The notes under the pieces were generated by a model. The model saw only the letters and a list, made by a program, of their open reading frames with translations. It ran no database searches and was not told the origin of the DNA. A stretch of 64,000 bases of DNA from Cyclobacteriaceae bacterium YHN15 (GTDB lineage Bacteria > Bacteroidota > Bacteroidia > Cytophagales > Cyclobacteriaceae): positions 186,001-250,000 of the forward strand of contig RKQB01000002.1 of the NCBI GenBank assembly GCA_003797895.1, in the 5' to 3' direction. The position numbers and the translations under genes are program-made. Numbering within the stretch: the stretch's first letter is position 1; each line of letters begins with the position of its first letter. Below, piece after piece: positions 51,312 through 59,675 of the stretch.

Positions 51312-53153
51312 ATGGGTAAATTAAAATTAGTCACAAAAAAAATCCATATTCTGAGCTTAGGCTTAGTTATCTTGATTTCCAGTCTTTCATCCTGTGAACT
51401 GCCTAAAAGACAATCTGTAGCCTTTTTTGCCCAAAAGCATAAGGACCAGACTGCAACTGAAGCCTGGCAACACACAGATTCCTTGTATTTTTCCAAGGGC
51501 AAATTCAATGCAGGCATTACATCCTATGCCTGGTGGATCAAATCCAGGATTTCAAATCCTGATCCCCAACCCAAGCGTTACTTTTTATTGCTCAATAATC
51601 CGCATATCAATCTGATCGAAGTATTTATAGATGGTGCTGATACGCCGGCTTTCATATCAGGGGATTACTACCCTTTTAGGCAAAGGCCATTTAAAGATAG
51701 AGATTTTGTAATCCCCTTAGCGCTTAAAGCTTATGGGTCAGTAGATATCTTGATGCTTACAGATAAAGCCGGGGAAACTTTCCTCATTGAACCGCAATTG
51801 GTGGATGAGGAATCTTTTCTCCAGATTAGAACTGGTGAAAATATGATTATTGGCATGACCATTGGGTGGATGTTGATAATCCTGATTTTTGCCTGTTTTT
51901 TTGCTTGGGAACTGAAAGATTCCAGTGCGGTTTTTTATGCCCTGTATATAGTTTCTCTTTTATTTTGGTTGATCAGCCATTGGGGACTTGGATTTCAATA
52001 CTTATGGCCTGAAAGTACAGTTTGGGCCAGTAATTCCAGACCTTTTTTTAATTTGATGACCAATGTACTTTTTATGATAGTTGTATTAAAATTTTTTCCC
52101 CCAAAAGGAAAAAGTAAATACTTAGGCAACACCATCTGGGTAATCATTATTTTACAGGTTCTTCTTTTGATTGATTTTATGCTGTCAGAACCCAGTCGGA
52201 TTACCGTTCAGGATAAAATGATTTTCCTTTATTTGACAATCAGTATTTCCCTTGTTGTTACTTTTTTGATTCTTTATTATTTGGTCTTGCAATGGAAAGC
52301 AGGAGTGCCATTTGTAGGCCTCTATTTGGCTGGAATTTTCGTTCTTATGTTTTTCAATGTAGTGATCCAATTGAACCAATCCGGAGTTTCTATAGGTTTT
52401 CCTCAATTTCTCTATAATTTCGGTAGCGCCTTTGGGCTGATGGGTGAAACGGCTTTTATCACTTTGGCTTTTGCAAGAAGGGCAGCTATATATAAAAGGG
52501 AAAAGGAAATACTGGCGATTGAAATCCTGCAGAAAGAAAAAAACATAGCAGATCAGATTATTAGCGTACAGGAAGATGAGCGTAATAGATTGGGAAGGGA
52601 TCTACATGACAGTATCGGAGGAATGCTTGCCAGCATACATCTTCAGGCCGATAAGATTGCTACTGAATATCCTCAGGCCAAGGCAGTTGGGAAATTAAAG
52701 GATATGGTGGCCAGCAGTATTCAGGAAGCAAGGAGTCTTAGCCATAACCTTACCCCACCGCACTTGGATGATCTTGGATTGGAAAAGGTATTACAGAATC
52801 ATGTCAATCTGATCAGCGAACAACACCAAATCTTGGTAAATTTTTATTATCACATTACGGTTCCATTACCCAAAGCATTGCAATTGATGGTATATAGGAT
52901 CTGCAGTGAATTATTATACAATGTGGTCAAACATGCGCATGCTTCTGAAGTTATGGTACAGTTAATGCTTCACGAAGATGTTTTGGAAATCATTGTAGAG
53001 GATAACGGAAGGGGGATGGACCCTTCAAAAGAAATCAATGGTATTGGTTTGAGAAACCTGAAAGATAGGGTGGATTATCTCAAAGGTGAACTGAATGTGG
53101 ACTCCAATCGGGAGGGAACCACTATTATCATCCATATACCTTTAAAAAAATGA
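51312..53153 (+). CDS. 7TMR-DISM sensor histidine kinase 2
   Basis: About 613 residues if started at the ATG at 51312 (MGKLKLVTKKIHILSLG); an ATG at 51297 is also possible. The first hydrophobic segment ends in ILISSLSSCELPK, which resembles a lipobox and is unusual for a seven-helix receptor. The extracellular DISMED2 domain follows (YAWWIKSRISNPDPQPKRYFL, FRQRPFKDRDFVIPLALK), then seven helices (about residues 175-385), the HisKA_3 helix DERNRLGRDLHDSIGGMLA with the phospho-His and a HATPase domain (ELLYNVVKHAHAS, DNGRGMDPSKEINGIGLRNL). It overlaps its regulator by four bases and forms a clear two-gene operon. Confidence 0.92.
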   Translation: MGKLKLVTKKIHILSLGLVILISSLSSCELPKRQSVAFFAQKHKDQTATEAWQHTDSLYFSKGKFNAGITSYAWWIKSRISNPDPQPKRYFLLLNNPHINLIEVFIDGADTPAFISGDYYPFRQRPFKDRDFVIPLALKAYGSVDILMLTDKAGETFLIEPQLVDEESFLQIRTGENMIIGMTIGWMLIILIFACFFAWELKDSSAVFYALYIVSLLFWLISHWGLGFQYLWPESTVWASNSRPFFNLMTNVLFMIVVLKFFPPKGKSKYLGNTIWVIIILQVLLLIDFMLSEPSRITVQDKMIFLYLTISISLVVTFLILYYLVLQWKAGVPFVGLYLAGIFVLMFFNVVIQLNQSGVSIGFPQFLYNFGSAFGLMGETAFITLAFARRAAIYKREKEILAIEILQKEKNIADQIISVQEDERNRLGRDLHDSIGGMLASIHLQADKIATEYPQAKAVGKLKDMVASSIQEARSLSHNLTPPHLDDLGLEKVLQNHVNLISEQHQILVNFYYHITVPLPKALQLMVYRICSELLYNVVKHAHASEVMVQLMLHEDVLEIIVEDNGRGMDPSKEINGIGLRNLKDRVDYLKGELNVDSNREGTTIIIHIPLKK

Positions 53154-53806
53154 TTGAATTGATGCCAGCGAAAATAAAGATAGTGCATATTGATGACCAC
53201 TTGCTTTTTGTCCAAGGGGTTTTTTCCCTTCTTTCGGAGGAAGCTACGATAGAATGGTTGGGAAGTGCTACTTCAATAAAGGAAGGTTTAAGTTTATGTG
53301 AGCAGTTTCGGCCAAAGGTGGTTTTGCTTGACTATTTTCTTCCTGATGGTAATGGCCTGCATGCAGCGCAACAGATTATTGCGATGGATCCAAGTGTACT
53401 TATCATCATGTTGAGTATGGAATCCAATCCCTATGTCATTGAAAAATGTAGGGAAGCCGGGGTAATGGGCTTTTTGCCCAAATCCATTGATAGAGATAAA
53501 CTGATGGAAGCGATCCTCTCTGCCACAAAAGGTAAGACAAGCTTTCCTGAATTGAAAAATGCCCCAAAAAGCAATGTTTCCATGTCCAATAAGCTTGATG
53601 TGTTGAGCAAGCGGGAGAAAGAAATCGCACTTTTGATTTCGGAAGGACTTACTTCTGCCCAAATTTCGGAAAAATTATTCCTCAGTCTATTGACCGTCAA
53701 TACCCACAGGCGGAACCTTTTGAATAAATTGAATTTAAACAACACTGCTCAGTTATCCGCTCTAATTTCACTTGCTGTCAATACGGAGGAGAAAAACAAA
53801 AAATAA
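53150..53806 (+). CDS. NarL/LuxR-type response regulator 2
   Basis: A 218-residue regulator, start ATG overlapping the kinase stop (ATGA). The receiver domain is complete: acidic pair in VHIDDHLLF, phosphorylated Asp in VVLLDYFLPDGNG, Ser in IIMLSMES, Lys in GFLPKSID. LuxR-type helix-turn-helix at about residues 150-205 (LSKREKEIALLISEGLTSAQISEKLFLSLLTVNTHRRNLLNKL). It is less similar to regulators 1 and the orphan than those are to each other. It is the certain partner of kinase 2, followed by a terminator. Confidence 0.93.
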   Translation: MIELMPAKIKIVHIDDHLLFVQGVFSLLSEEATIEWLGSATSIKEGLSLCEQFRPKVVLLDYFLPDGNGLHAAQQIIAMDPSVLIIMLSMESNPYVIEKCREAGVMGFLPKSIDRDKLMEAILSATKGKTSFPELKNAPKSNVSMSNKLDVLSKREKEIALLISEGLTSAQISEKLFLSLLTVNTHRRNLLNKLNLNNTAQLSALISLAVNTEEKNKK

Positions 53807-53809
53807 AAA

Positions 53810-53833
53810 GGGGAGAATTTCATCTCCCCATTA
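53810..53833 (+). terminator. Terminator after kinase 2 operon
   Basis: GGGGAGA pairs with TCTCCCC around a six-base loop, four bases after the stop codon, with a modest A/T-rich tail. Confidence 0.7.
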
Positions 53834-53848
53834 AAATTAGATTCCTGA

Positions 53849-54106
53849 TTATTTTGTCACCTTGTCCACTTCTGCTTTTGCCTTTTTGGCCAATTTGTCT
53901 ACCTCTGAACTTACATCACTCACTTTTTTAGTCAAATTATCAAAGAAGTGATTCAACTTTCCGGTAACATCATCCAGGTATTCTCCACTCTTTTTGGTGA
54001 TTTTTTTTCTTGTTACTTCGCCTTTTTCAGGGGCCACCAATATGCCTATTTGTACACCTATTGCTGCACCAACTAATGCGCCTAAAATAAATTTTGTGGA
54101 ACTCAT
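53849..54106 (-). CDS. YtxH-domain membrane protein, 85 aa
   Basis: One N-terminal transmembrane helix with small residues (FILGALVGAAIGVQIGILVAP) followed by EKGEVTRKK and a Lys-rich amphipathic helix of about 50 residues (KKVSDVSSEVDKLAKKAKAEV). This is the standard YtxH layout; members are general stress-related or of unknown function. It lies convergent to the kinase 2 operon. Confidence 0.85.
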   Translation of the reverse strand: MSSTKFILGALVGAAIGVQIGILVAPEKGEVTRKKITKKSGEYLDDVTGKLNHFFDNLTKKVSDVSSEVDKLAKKAKAEVDKVTK

Positions 54107-54232
54107 CGTGATATTGTTTAATAGTTAGAAATAAAATAAAGTTTGGTGATTTACAGGTTGTTTTATCACCGTATTGATTACTTTTATACGCAACAACCAT
54201 ACCATTTATACGAAAAAAAACTAATTTCAGTT

Positions 54233-55324
54233 CTACTTAATGCTACTTTTTATGATTATTGTTTTGACTGGATTTATGGGATCATTGCTGAATAGGGTAA
54301 TGTGCTTATGATCGATTCCCCTACGCCCTTTGGGATCAAATTCAATGTTCAATTCCGCTCTTTCACCTGCTTCAATTTCTGTTTTTGACACATTCAGATC
54401 AAGACATGAACAAGTGGAAGTCAATTTTTTGATCAATAAATTTTCCCTTCCCAAATTGGTAATAAAGATGGTCTTCGATACTTTTCGGTTGGATGAAATT
54501 TCCTTAAAGTCAATTTCCATTTCAGATAAACCAAGTCTTGGAACAGTTTTTTCCATACTTTTTGGAACGGGGGCGAAATGCTCATAGACAACCGTCATCA
54601 GGCGGAGAGACAATTGCTCATTATCGTTCAGGGTTAAATTAAGGCTTTCATCAAAATATCCCAGATCTCCTTTTATTGCTCCATCATAAGTAAGGAGCAG
54701 CAAGCCTCTTTGATCTGACTGTAGTTGTGCCGGCTCCATACTGACCTGAATATAATCCGGAAGAAATTCCTGATGGGTATTCAGTGCTACTGTATCTCTT
54801 CCAAAGTTGTGCACTTCTACGTATTTTACCTTTGGTTCATTGGTGAAAACATTGCCCATATTTATGGCGGAAAGCCTGAATCCTAAATTTCCAATTCTGT
54901 GTGGATAGGCCATTTCTTTATTTTCAGGGATAGGCATGTTGATGCCCTCCAGGTAAAGAGTGTCCCCATAAATATCCTCATTGGTCCTTACTATGATCAC
55001 TTTGGAGAATTCACCTCCCCTATGGTCAGGATCAAAGCGTACCCGAATTGAACCTATTTTATCAGTAGCTAAGGTATCCTTGGTGAAATCTACTGTTGTA
55101 CAACCACAGTCTGTGACTACATCAGTGAATAAAATATCTTCCAAGTTAAGATTCACAGCATAAAACACCGTTTCCACTGGTCCTTTTTCTTCCAATACCG
55201 CCCCAATATTGATGGTTTTCCTTTCCCATGTCAATAATTTCCTGTCAAGTGTTTGCGCCTCAAGGTTTAAGGTAAAAAGACATAAGAAAATAAGGCAGCA
55301 TAGGTAGATTGTACTTTTTTCCAT
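54233..55324 (-). CDS. DUF1573 exported protein
   Basis: A 363-residue protein started at 55324 (MEKSTIYLCCLIFLCLFTLN), a signal peptide; an upstream ATG would add a hydrophilic stretch that crosses the nearby palindrome. It contains at least two DUF1573 Ig-like domains: VVTDCGCTTVDFTKD, with GSIRVRFDPDHRGGEFSKVIIVRTN, and near the end LTSTCSCLDLNVSK, ELNIEFDPKGRRGIDHKHITLFSND. The Cys pairs and DPxGRxG motif are typical. These periplasmic or surface modules are widespread in Bacteroidota and their role is unknown. Confidence 0.88.
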   Translation of the reverse strand: MEKSTIYLCCLIFLCLFTLNLEAQTLDRKLLTWERKTINIGAVLEEKGPVETVFYAVNLNLEDILFTDVVTDCGCTTVDFTKDTLATDKIGSIRVRFDPDHRGGEFSKVIIVRTNEDIYGDTLYLEGINMPIPENKEMAYPHRIGNLGFRLSAINMGNVFTNEPKVKYVEVHNFGRDTVALNTHQEFLPDYIQVSMEPAQLQSDQRGLLLLTYDGAIKGDLGYFDESLNLTLNDNEQLSLRLMTVVYEHFAPVPKSMEKTVPRLGLSEMEIDFKEISSNRKVSKTIFITNLGRENLLIKKLTSTCSCLDLNVSKTEIEAGERAELNIEFDPKGRRGIDHKHITLFSNDPINPVKTIIIKSSIK

Positions 55325-55373
55325 ACGGGCAAATAACGTGAAAAAACCAACGAATTGTACCTTGAACCCGAAA

Positions 55374-55530
55374 TATGCATAAGAATTTCTATTACGAGTG
55401 AAAACTGCTTTAAAATCAAACACTTCGCTGCATTTATCTCCTTCAACATAGCATTCCTATGCCTCAGTAGATAAATGCTTGGTTTTCTTGCATTTTTCAC
55501 TCTCATAACGAAATCTTATACATAATCCGG
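55374..55530. repeat. 155-bp imperfect palindrome
   Basis: The left arm (ATGCATAAGAATTTCTATTA, then GAGTGAAAA, then GCATTTATCTCC) is complementary to the right arm (GTAGATAAATGC, TTTTTCACTC, ATAACGAAATCTTATACAT) over most of its length at about 75-80 percent, with a small inner stem CATAG/CTATG at the centre. It lies between the divergent DUF1573 and tryptophanyl-tRNA synthetase genes and looks like a MITE-like or RIP-like element. Confidence 0.7.
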
Positions 55531-55566
55531 GTTGAATTATTTAATTTGCGCCAAAATTTTAGAAGA

Positions 55567-56541
55567 ATGGCAAGAGTACTGACTGGCATACAAAGTTCTG
55601 GGAAACCTCATTTGGGGAATATCCTTGGGGCAATTGTTCCGGCTATTGAATTAACCAAAAAGGACAACAATGAGTCTTTTATTTTCATAGCAGATTTACA
55701 TTCCCTTACCTCTATCAAAGATGGGGAAATGAGAAGAGAAAATACCTTGGCGGTAGCTGCCGCCTGGTTGGCTTTTGGTCTGGACATTGAGAAAACTGTT
55801 TTTTACCGTCAATCTATGATACCGGAAGTGACCGAACTGACCTGGTACCTGAGTTGCTTCACTCCTTTTCCCATGTTGGCCAATGCCCATAGCTTCAAAG
55901 ATAAATCCGATAGATTGGCTGATGTGAATGCAGGTTTATTTGTCTATCCGGTGCTGATGGCAGCTGATATTTTATTGTACAGCGCCAATATTGTCCCGGT
56001 GGGAAAAGACCAATTGCAGCACCTTGAAATGGCGAGGGACATTGCCAGCTCCTTCAACCATAAAATGGAAGAGGATATTTTGACCGTTCCGGAGGCCAGG
56101 ATTTCAGAAGAGGTGATGATAATTCCCGGTACAGACGGGCAGAAAATGAGCAAATCCTACAACAATTATATTGACATATTTCTTCCGGAGAAGGAATTGA
56201 AGAAAAACATCAACAGTATAATCACAGATTCTACTCCCTTGGAAGAACCCAAGGACCCGGATTCCTGTAATGTATTTAAACTTTTCTCTCTGGTAGCTTC
56301 AAAAGATCAAAGTGCGTCTCTCAGAGCAAAATACCTTGCCGGAAATTTTGGATACGGGCATGCCAAAAAGGAATTTCTGGAACTAATATTGGATAAATAT
56401 AAAGAAGAAAGAAAGCTATATACTTATTATATGGCCAATCCGGGGGAGCTTGAATTAAAACTTTCCGAAGGGGAAGCCAAAGCGCGCATCGTGGCCAAGG
56501 ATATCCTGCATAAGGTCAGGGAAAAATTGGGATTTATATAA
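55567..56541 (+). CDS. trpS: Tryptophanyl-tRNA synthetase
   Basis: A 324-residue class I aminoacyl-tRNA synthetase that charges tRNA-Trp. The start at 55567 (MARVLTGIQSSGKPHLGN) gives the standard N-terminus. KPHLGN corresponds to the HIGH motif, and GQKMSKSYNN is the KMSKS loop. Also visible are IADLHSLTS, PVLMAADILLYSANIVPVGKDQLQHLEMARDIA (tryptophan pocket and adenylate site) and the C-terminal tRNA-binding helices (FLELILDKYKEERKLY). Length is normal for the bacterial short form. A near-consensus TTAATTTG box at 55541-55548 may be its promoter. Confidence 0.96.
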   Translation: MARVLTGIQSSGKPHLGNILGAIVPAIELTKKDNNESFIFIADLHSLTSIKDGEMRRENTLAVAAAWLAFGLDIEKTVFYRQSMIPEVTELTWYLSCFTPFPMLANAHSFKDKSDRLADVNAGLFVYPVLMAADILLYSANIVPVGKDQLQHLEMARDIASSFNHKMEEDILTVPEARISEEVMIIPGTDGQKMSKSYNNYIDIFLPEKELKKNINSIITDSTPLEEPKDPDSCNVFKLFSLVASKDQSASLRAKYLAGNFGYGHAKKEFLELILDKYKEERKLYTYYMANPGELELKLSEGEAKARIVAKDILHKVREKLGFI

Positions 56542-56544
56542 AAC

Positions 56545-56588
56545 GTTGTCTTGGTTGATCAGAAAAAAACAATGACAACCAAGACAAC
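56545..56588. terminator. Bidirectional terminator
   Basis: GTTGTCTTGGTTG is a perfect 13-base inverted match to CAACCAAGACAAC, between the convergent trpS and 56601 genes. Confidence 0.75.
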
Positions 56589-56600
56589 ATGACAATATTT

Positions 56601-57026
56601 TTATTTCCTTGCTACCCAAAGATCCTTCATGGATTTGCCGTTGATCTGAAGGACAAATCTAGCCGGGTTGGGCACCAGCACCAAGCGTACATCCATTTTA
56701 TCAAATTGCTCTGATTCCAAGGGTACCCCTTCCCTACCGATCACTTCATAGGTTATTTTTCCAGATGCATCCGGCATCATAGTATGGTATTCATTGGCCA
56801 AATAGGCTGATGGAAGGAGGACTTCATTATCCGATTTGAGCTGATCATATATTTTTTCCAAAATGGACTCCAGTTCATCTCCATAATCCTCATTGAAATC
56901 GTCTTCGAGGTCATGCATTTCTTCTTCTATATCATCATATGACTCATGATCATAGGAAATTTTACTTAATGCAATTCTTTTTTCTACAATTGCTGTCAGA
57001 TCTTCATCCAGTTTATTGTAATCCAT
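56601..57026 (-). CDS. Hypothetical acidic protein, 141 aa
   Basis: Not recognised. The first 75 residues form an acidic helical region (SYDDIEEEMHDLEDDFNEDY, GDELESILEKIYDQL), and the second half appears beta-rich (EVLLPSAYLANEYHTMMPDASGKITYEVI, VRLVLVPNPARFVLQINGKS). There is no signal peptide or membrane segment. The composition is credible for a real cytoplasmic protein and the region contains no longer alternative frame. It lies 62 bases downstream of the polysaccharide deacetylase gene on the same strand. Confidence 0.72.
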   Translation of the reverse strand: MDYNKLDEDLTAIVEKRIALSKISYDHESYDDIEEEMHDLEDDFNEDYGDELESILEKIYDQLKSDNEVLLPSAYLANEYHTMMPDASGKITYEVIGREGVPLESEQFDKMDVRLVLVPNPARFVLQINGKSMKDLWVARK

Positions 57027-57088
57027 CTTAAGTTTTTTTTAAAATGCGAAGGTATTGAATATGGTTTCAGATTCCAAAGACCATGGAA

Positions 57089-58405
57089 TCAAAAACCTTG
57101 CAAAACCAATGGTCCTTTATTTGGAAGGTAGGTATATTGTACAAATTTTCCTGAAGCGTCTTCCCCAAAATCCAATTCGAATTCCCGGTTATTCTGAATC
57201 GATTTTACATTGTCCCAGGCAAGTGGAATATATGTCTTCAAGGTTAATGGCTGATCATACCAATAAGGGTCTAAATCTGTTGTCAAATTGACTTTTATGG
57301 ACTTCGACGAAACTTCAATATCAACCTGGGAAGCCATTCTTTGTCGCATATATTTAGTGACTTCAGCAAAAGTACCTACCCAAATATCCTCGGACTTGGA
57401 AGCAATATATTCAAAATAAGTTCTGATTCTTTCTTCCGGAATTGCTTCCCAACCGATTCCCTCTATGCCATGAAACACAAGTACCAGCCATGCATCATCT
57501 CTGGTCAGAATAGCATCTACCCATGAATTCATCAATTCCGGGCTTGTTTTGGAAAGTGGTCCCCTTTGCCATTGGATATATTCTTTACCATAATCTTTTG
57601 CAGGATCAAAAGAAGCAGAACGGTTGAATTCCTCCATGAAATCTTCAGGCATCCTGTTTCTGGTAGCCGGAAACATTTCCAGTGCATATTCCATCACCCT
57701 TTCATTTTCTGTTCCGAAAGGACATTCTGCTGAAAATAAATACTTTTTACCCAACTCCCGTTCAATGTCTTCAGCACATTTTTCCAATTCATAAATCAGG
57801 TTTTCTTCATCCAAAACGGCCAGTCTGGGATGGGAAATGGTATGCACTCCGAATTCATGACCATTTTCTGCGAATTTTCTCAAATCCTCCCAACCCAACA
57901 TAGGTCCATCAATGATTTTAGGAGGTGTCAATTGGGTGACTTTCAATGCCCTTGCCTGAGCAAATCCTTCATCCAAAATACGGTAAGCTTCTGCTTTTCG
58001 CCCTTGTTCGTAAGCAGCACCTGACCTGTCATGAAAGGATACGGCATTGGGCATATCCAAAAAACGGATCAGCCCCGCCCTTTCAAATATATTAAACTCA
58101 CTGGTCGGGAAACTTGCTGTTTCAGCCAGGATCACCTGCGGTGACCTGCCGATAAATGTAGCTTCATTTTTCCTGCCGGGAATCTCACCGGTATTGATAT
58201 AGAACGTTCCCCGCATACCCAATTCTTCCATTATGGGTAAGGCCACCTTAAATTGATTCAGGGTGCCGTCATCATAGGTCATGGAGATGGCCGCCTTTTT
58301 TCCATCATACCATTTGAGAATCTCTGTTTTGATTTCGTAAGTCTGGGTTTGGGAATTTGCATGGAATGCCAACAAGCAAAGTACAGGGAAAATAAACTTT
58401 TTCAT
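57089..58405 (-). CDS. Secreted polysaccharide deacetylase-family protein
   Basis: A 438-residue exported protein with the signal peptide MKKFIFPVLCLLAFHANS. The NodB domain spans about residues 25-260: AAISMTYDDGTLNQF supplies the catalytic base and the metal Asp, HEFGVHTISHP supplies the metal His pair, and LVFHGIEGIGW the last motif with its catalytic His. About 90 residues of beta structure follow (VSSKSIKVNLTTDLDPYWY). CE4 enzymes remove N- or O-acetyl groups from chitin, peptidoglycan or xylan; which applies here is not clear. The large insert between the metal motifs is common in Bacteroidota members. Confidence 0.88.
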   Translation of the reverse strand: MKKFIFPVLCLLAFHANSQTQTYEIKTEILKWYDGKKAAISMTYDDGTLNQFKVALPIMEELGMRGTFYINTGEIPGRKNEATFIGRSPQVILAETASFPTSEFNIFERAGLIRFLDMPNAVSFHDRSGAAYEQGRKAEAYRILDEGFAQARALKVTQLTPPKIIDGPMLGWEDLRKFAENGHEFGVHTISHPRLAVLDEENLIYELEKCAEDIERELGKKYLFSAECPFGTENERVMEYALEMFPATRNRMPEDFMEEFNRSASFDPAKDYGKEYIQWQRGPLSKTSPELMNSWVDAILTRDDAWLVLVFHGIEGIGWEAIPEERIRTYFEYIASKSEDIWVGTFAEVTKYMRQRMASQVDIEVSSKSIKVNLTTDLDPYWYDQPLTLKTYIPLAWDNVKSIQNNREFELDFGEDASGKFVQYTYLPNKGPLVLQGF

Positions 58406-58505
58406 GTTTTGAAATTAATCAAATTCATGAATCCCGGGATAATGTTTTTGATAATTGGTTACATTCCGACTAAATTCACGGTCTGAATATTTATTTAAAC
58501 CCTAA

Positions 58506-58943
58506 ATGCAAAACTTTAAAAATCATTCCCGGTATTATCCATTTCACCATTTTGTGATTACCCCTTTGACATTGATTTACCTAGGTTGGACTGTTACAAA
58601 CCTTGTACAATCCATCAAGTCCAGTGAAGGTATTGCCCTACAGGTATATCACCTGATCGGAGCCTTGATTTTATTTTTTTTGCCCCTGTTGGCAAGAATA
58701 TATGGTTTGAAAAACCAGGACAGGATTATACGTATGGAAATGCGACAGCGATATTTTGAACTGACAGGTAAACCATTTAGAGATAAGGAAAAAAGATTGA
58801 GGTTATCTCAGATAATAGCCCTTAGGTTTGCATCGGATGAAGAACTTCTTCCCTTAATGGAAAGGACTTTGGAAGAGAATCTGCGGGCCAAAAAAATCAA
58901 ACAATTGATCAAAAACTGGCAGGAGGACAGAAGACGTGTTTAA
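58506..58943 (+). CDS. DUF6526-type membrane protein, 145 aa
   Basis: Two transmembrane helices (PLTLIYLGWTVTNLVQSI and VYHLIGALILFFLPLLARIYG) are followed by a charged helical tail (NQDRIIRMEMRQRYFELTGKPF, LRLSQIIALRFASDEELLPL). The opening MQNFKNHSRYYPFHHFVITP and this tail are typical of a small family common in Bacteroidota and now called DUF6526; its function is unknown. The stop overlaps the GTG start of the next gene by eight bases. Confidence 0.82.
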   Translation: MQNFKNHSRYYPFHHFVITPLTLIYLGWTVTNLVQSIKSSEGIALQVYHLIGALILFFLPLLARIYGLKNQDRIIRMEMRQRYFELTGKPFRDKEKRLRLSQIIALRFASDEELLPLMERTLEENLRAKKIKQLIKNWQEDRRRV

Positions 58944-59349
58944 AACCTTTTTATTAGTACTTTCATTATTAACCGTTCAAGGTTTGACTATGGCGCAGGA
59001 AAGCATAGAAACTATTGCAGAAAAGCTGGCCCAGGAACAATTGGATGCCTATAACAACCGCGATGCTGATGCTTTTATTTTACCTTATGCTGAAAATGTC
59101 AAGGTCTTTAACTTTCCCGATCAACTGCTTTATGAAGGAAGGGATGAAATGTATGGCCTCTATGGAAGGATGTTTTCCAGAACTCCCGACCTGCATTGCA
59201 AACTGGTGAACAGGATTGTTCTGGGAAATACTGTCATAGACCAGGAAGAGGTAACAATCCGTAAAGAAGAACCCCCAATGCGTGCCATTGCCATTTATAA
59301 AATCATCGATGGGAAAATAGCAGAGGTTTATTTTATAAGAGAAGATTAA
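58936..59349 (+). CDS. Exported NTF2-like (SnoaL-type) protein, 137 aa
   Basis: A GTG start at 58936 gives the signal peptide MFKTFLLVLSLLTVQGLTMA. The mature part is one NTF2-like cone domain: EKLAQEQLDAYNNRDADAFILPYAENVKVFNFP, LYEGRDEMYGLYGRMF, then the beta sheet VNRIVLGNTVIDQEEVTIR and MRAIAIYKIIDGKIAEVYFI. Members include steroid isomerase-like and polyketide cyclase-like enzymes, though many only bind small ligands. It overlaps the DUF6526 gene and is probably translated with it. Confidence 0.85.
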   Translation: MFKTFLLVLSLLTVQGLTMAQESIETIAEKLAQEQLDAYNNRDADAFILPYAENVKVFNFPDQLLYEGRDEMYGLYGRMFSRTPDLHCKLVNRIVLGNTVIDQEEVTIRKEEPPMRAIAIYKIIDGKIAEVYFIRED

Positions 59350-59675
59350 AATGGGTAGAAAGCTCAAAATCCAAGCTCCAAACCAAACTCCAAACTTCAA
59401 ATTCCAAAATTTTCAAGTAATGATCAATCAATTACAAATCATTGATGATTATTAAAAAGAATCACATTAGAATATTCGACCTCATAGGGGTCGCATGTTT
59501 ATAGACGTGAATTTTTTTCTACAAACATGTGACCCCGATGGGGTCAAACAAATTTTGAAAATCCAACAGCATTAAATTACCAATCACCAATTTCCCCTGG
59601 TTCAGTTGATCCCGAATCTGAATTTTGTATGGAAACTTTTGTTAATCTTGGTTGACTTTTGTGGTTCGAAAAAAC
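59350..59675. repeat. Intergenic region with a GACC...GGTC palindrome
   Basis: 59478-59504 (GACCTCATAGGGGTCGCATG and TTTATAG) is complementary to 59519-59545 (CTACAAACATGTGACCCCGA and TGGGGTC) at 23 of 27 positions. Before it a CTCCAAACTTCAAATTCCAA run (59389) resembles 5656-5672. No gene is seen. Confidence 0.75.
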
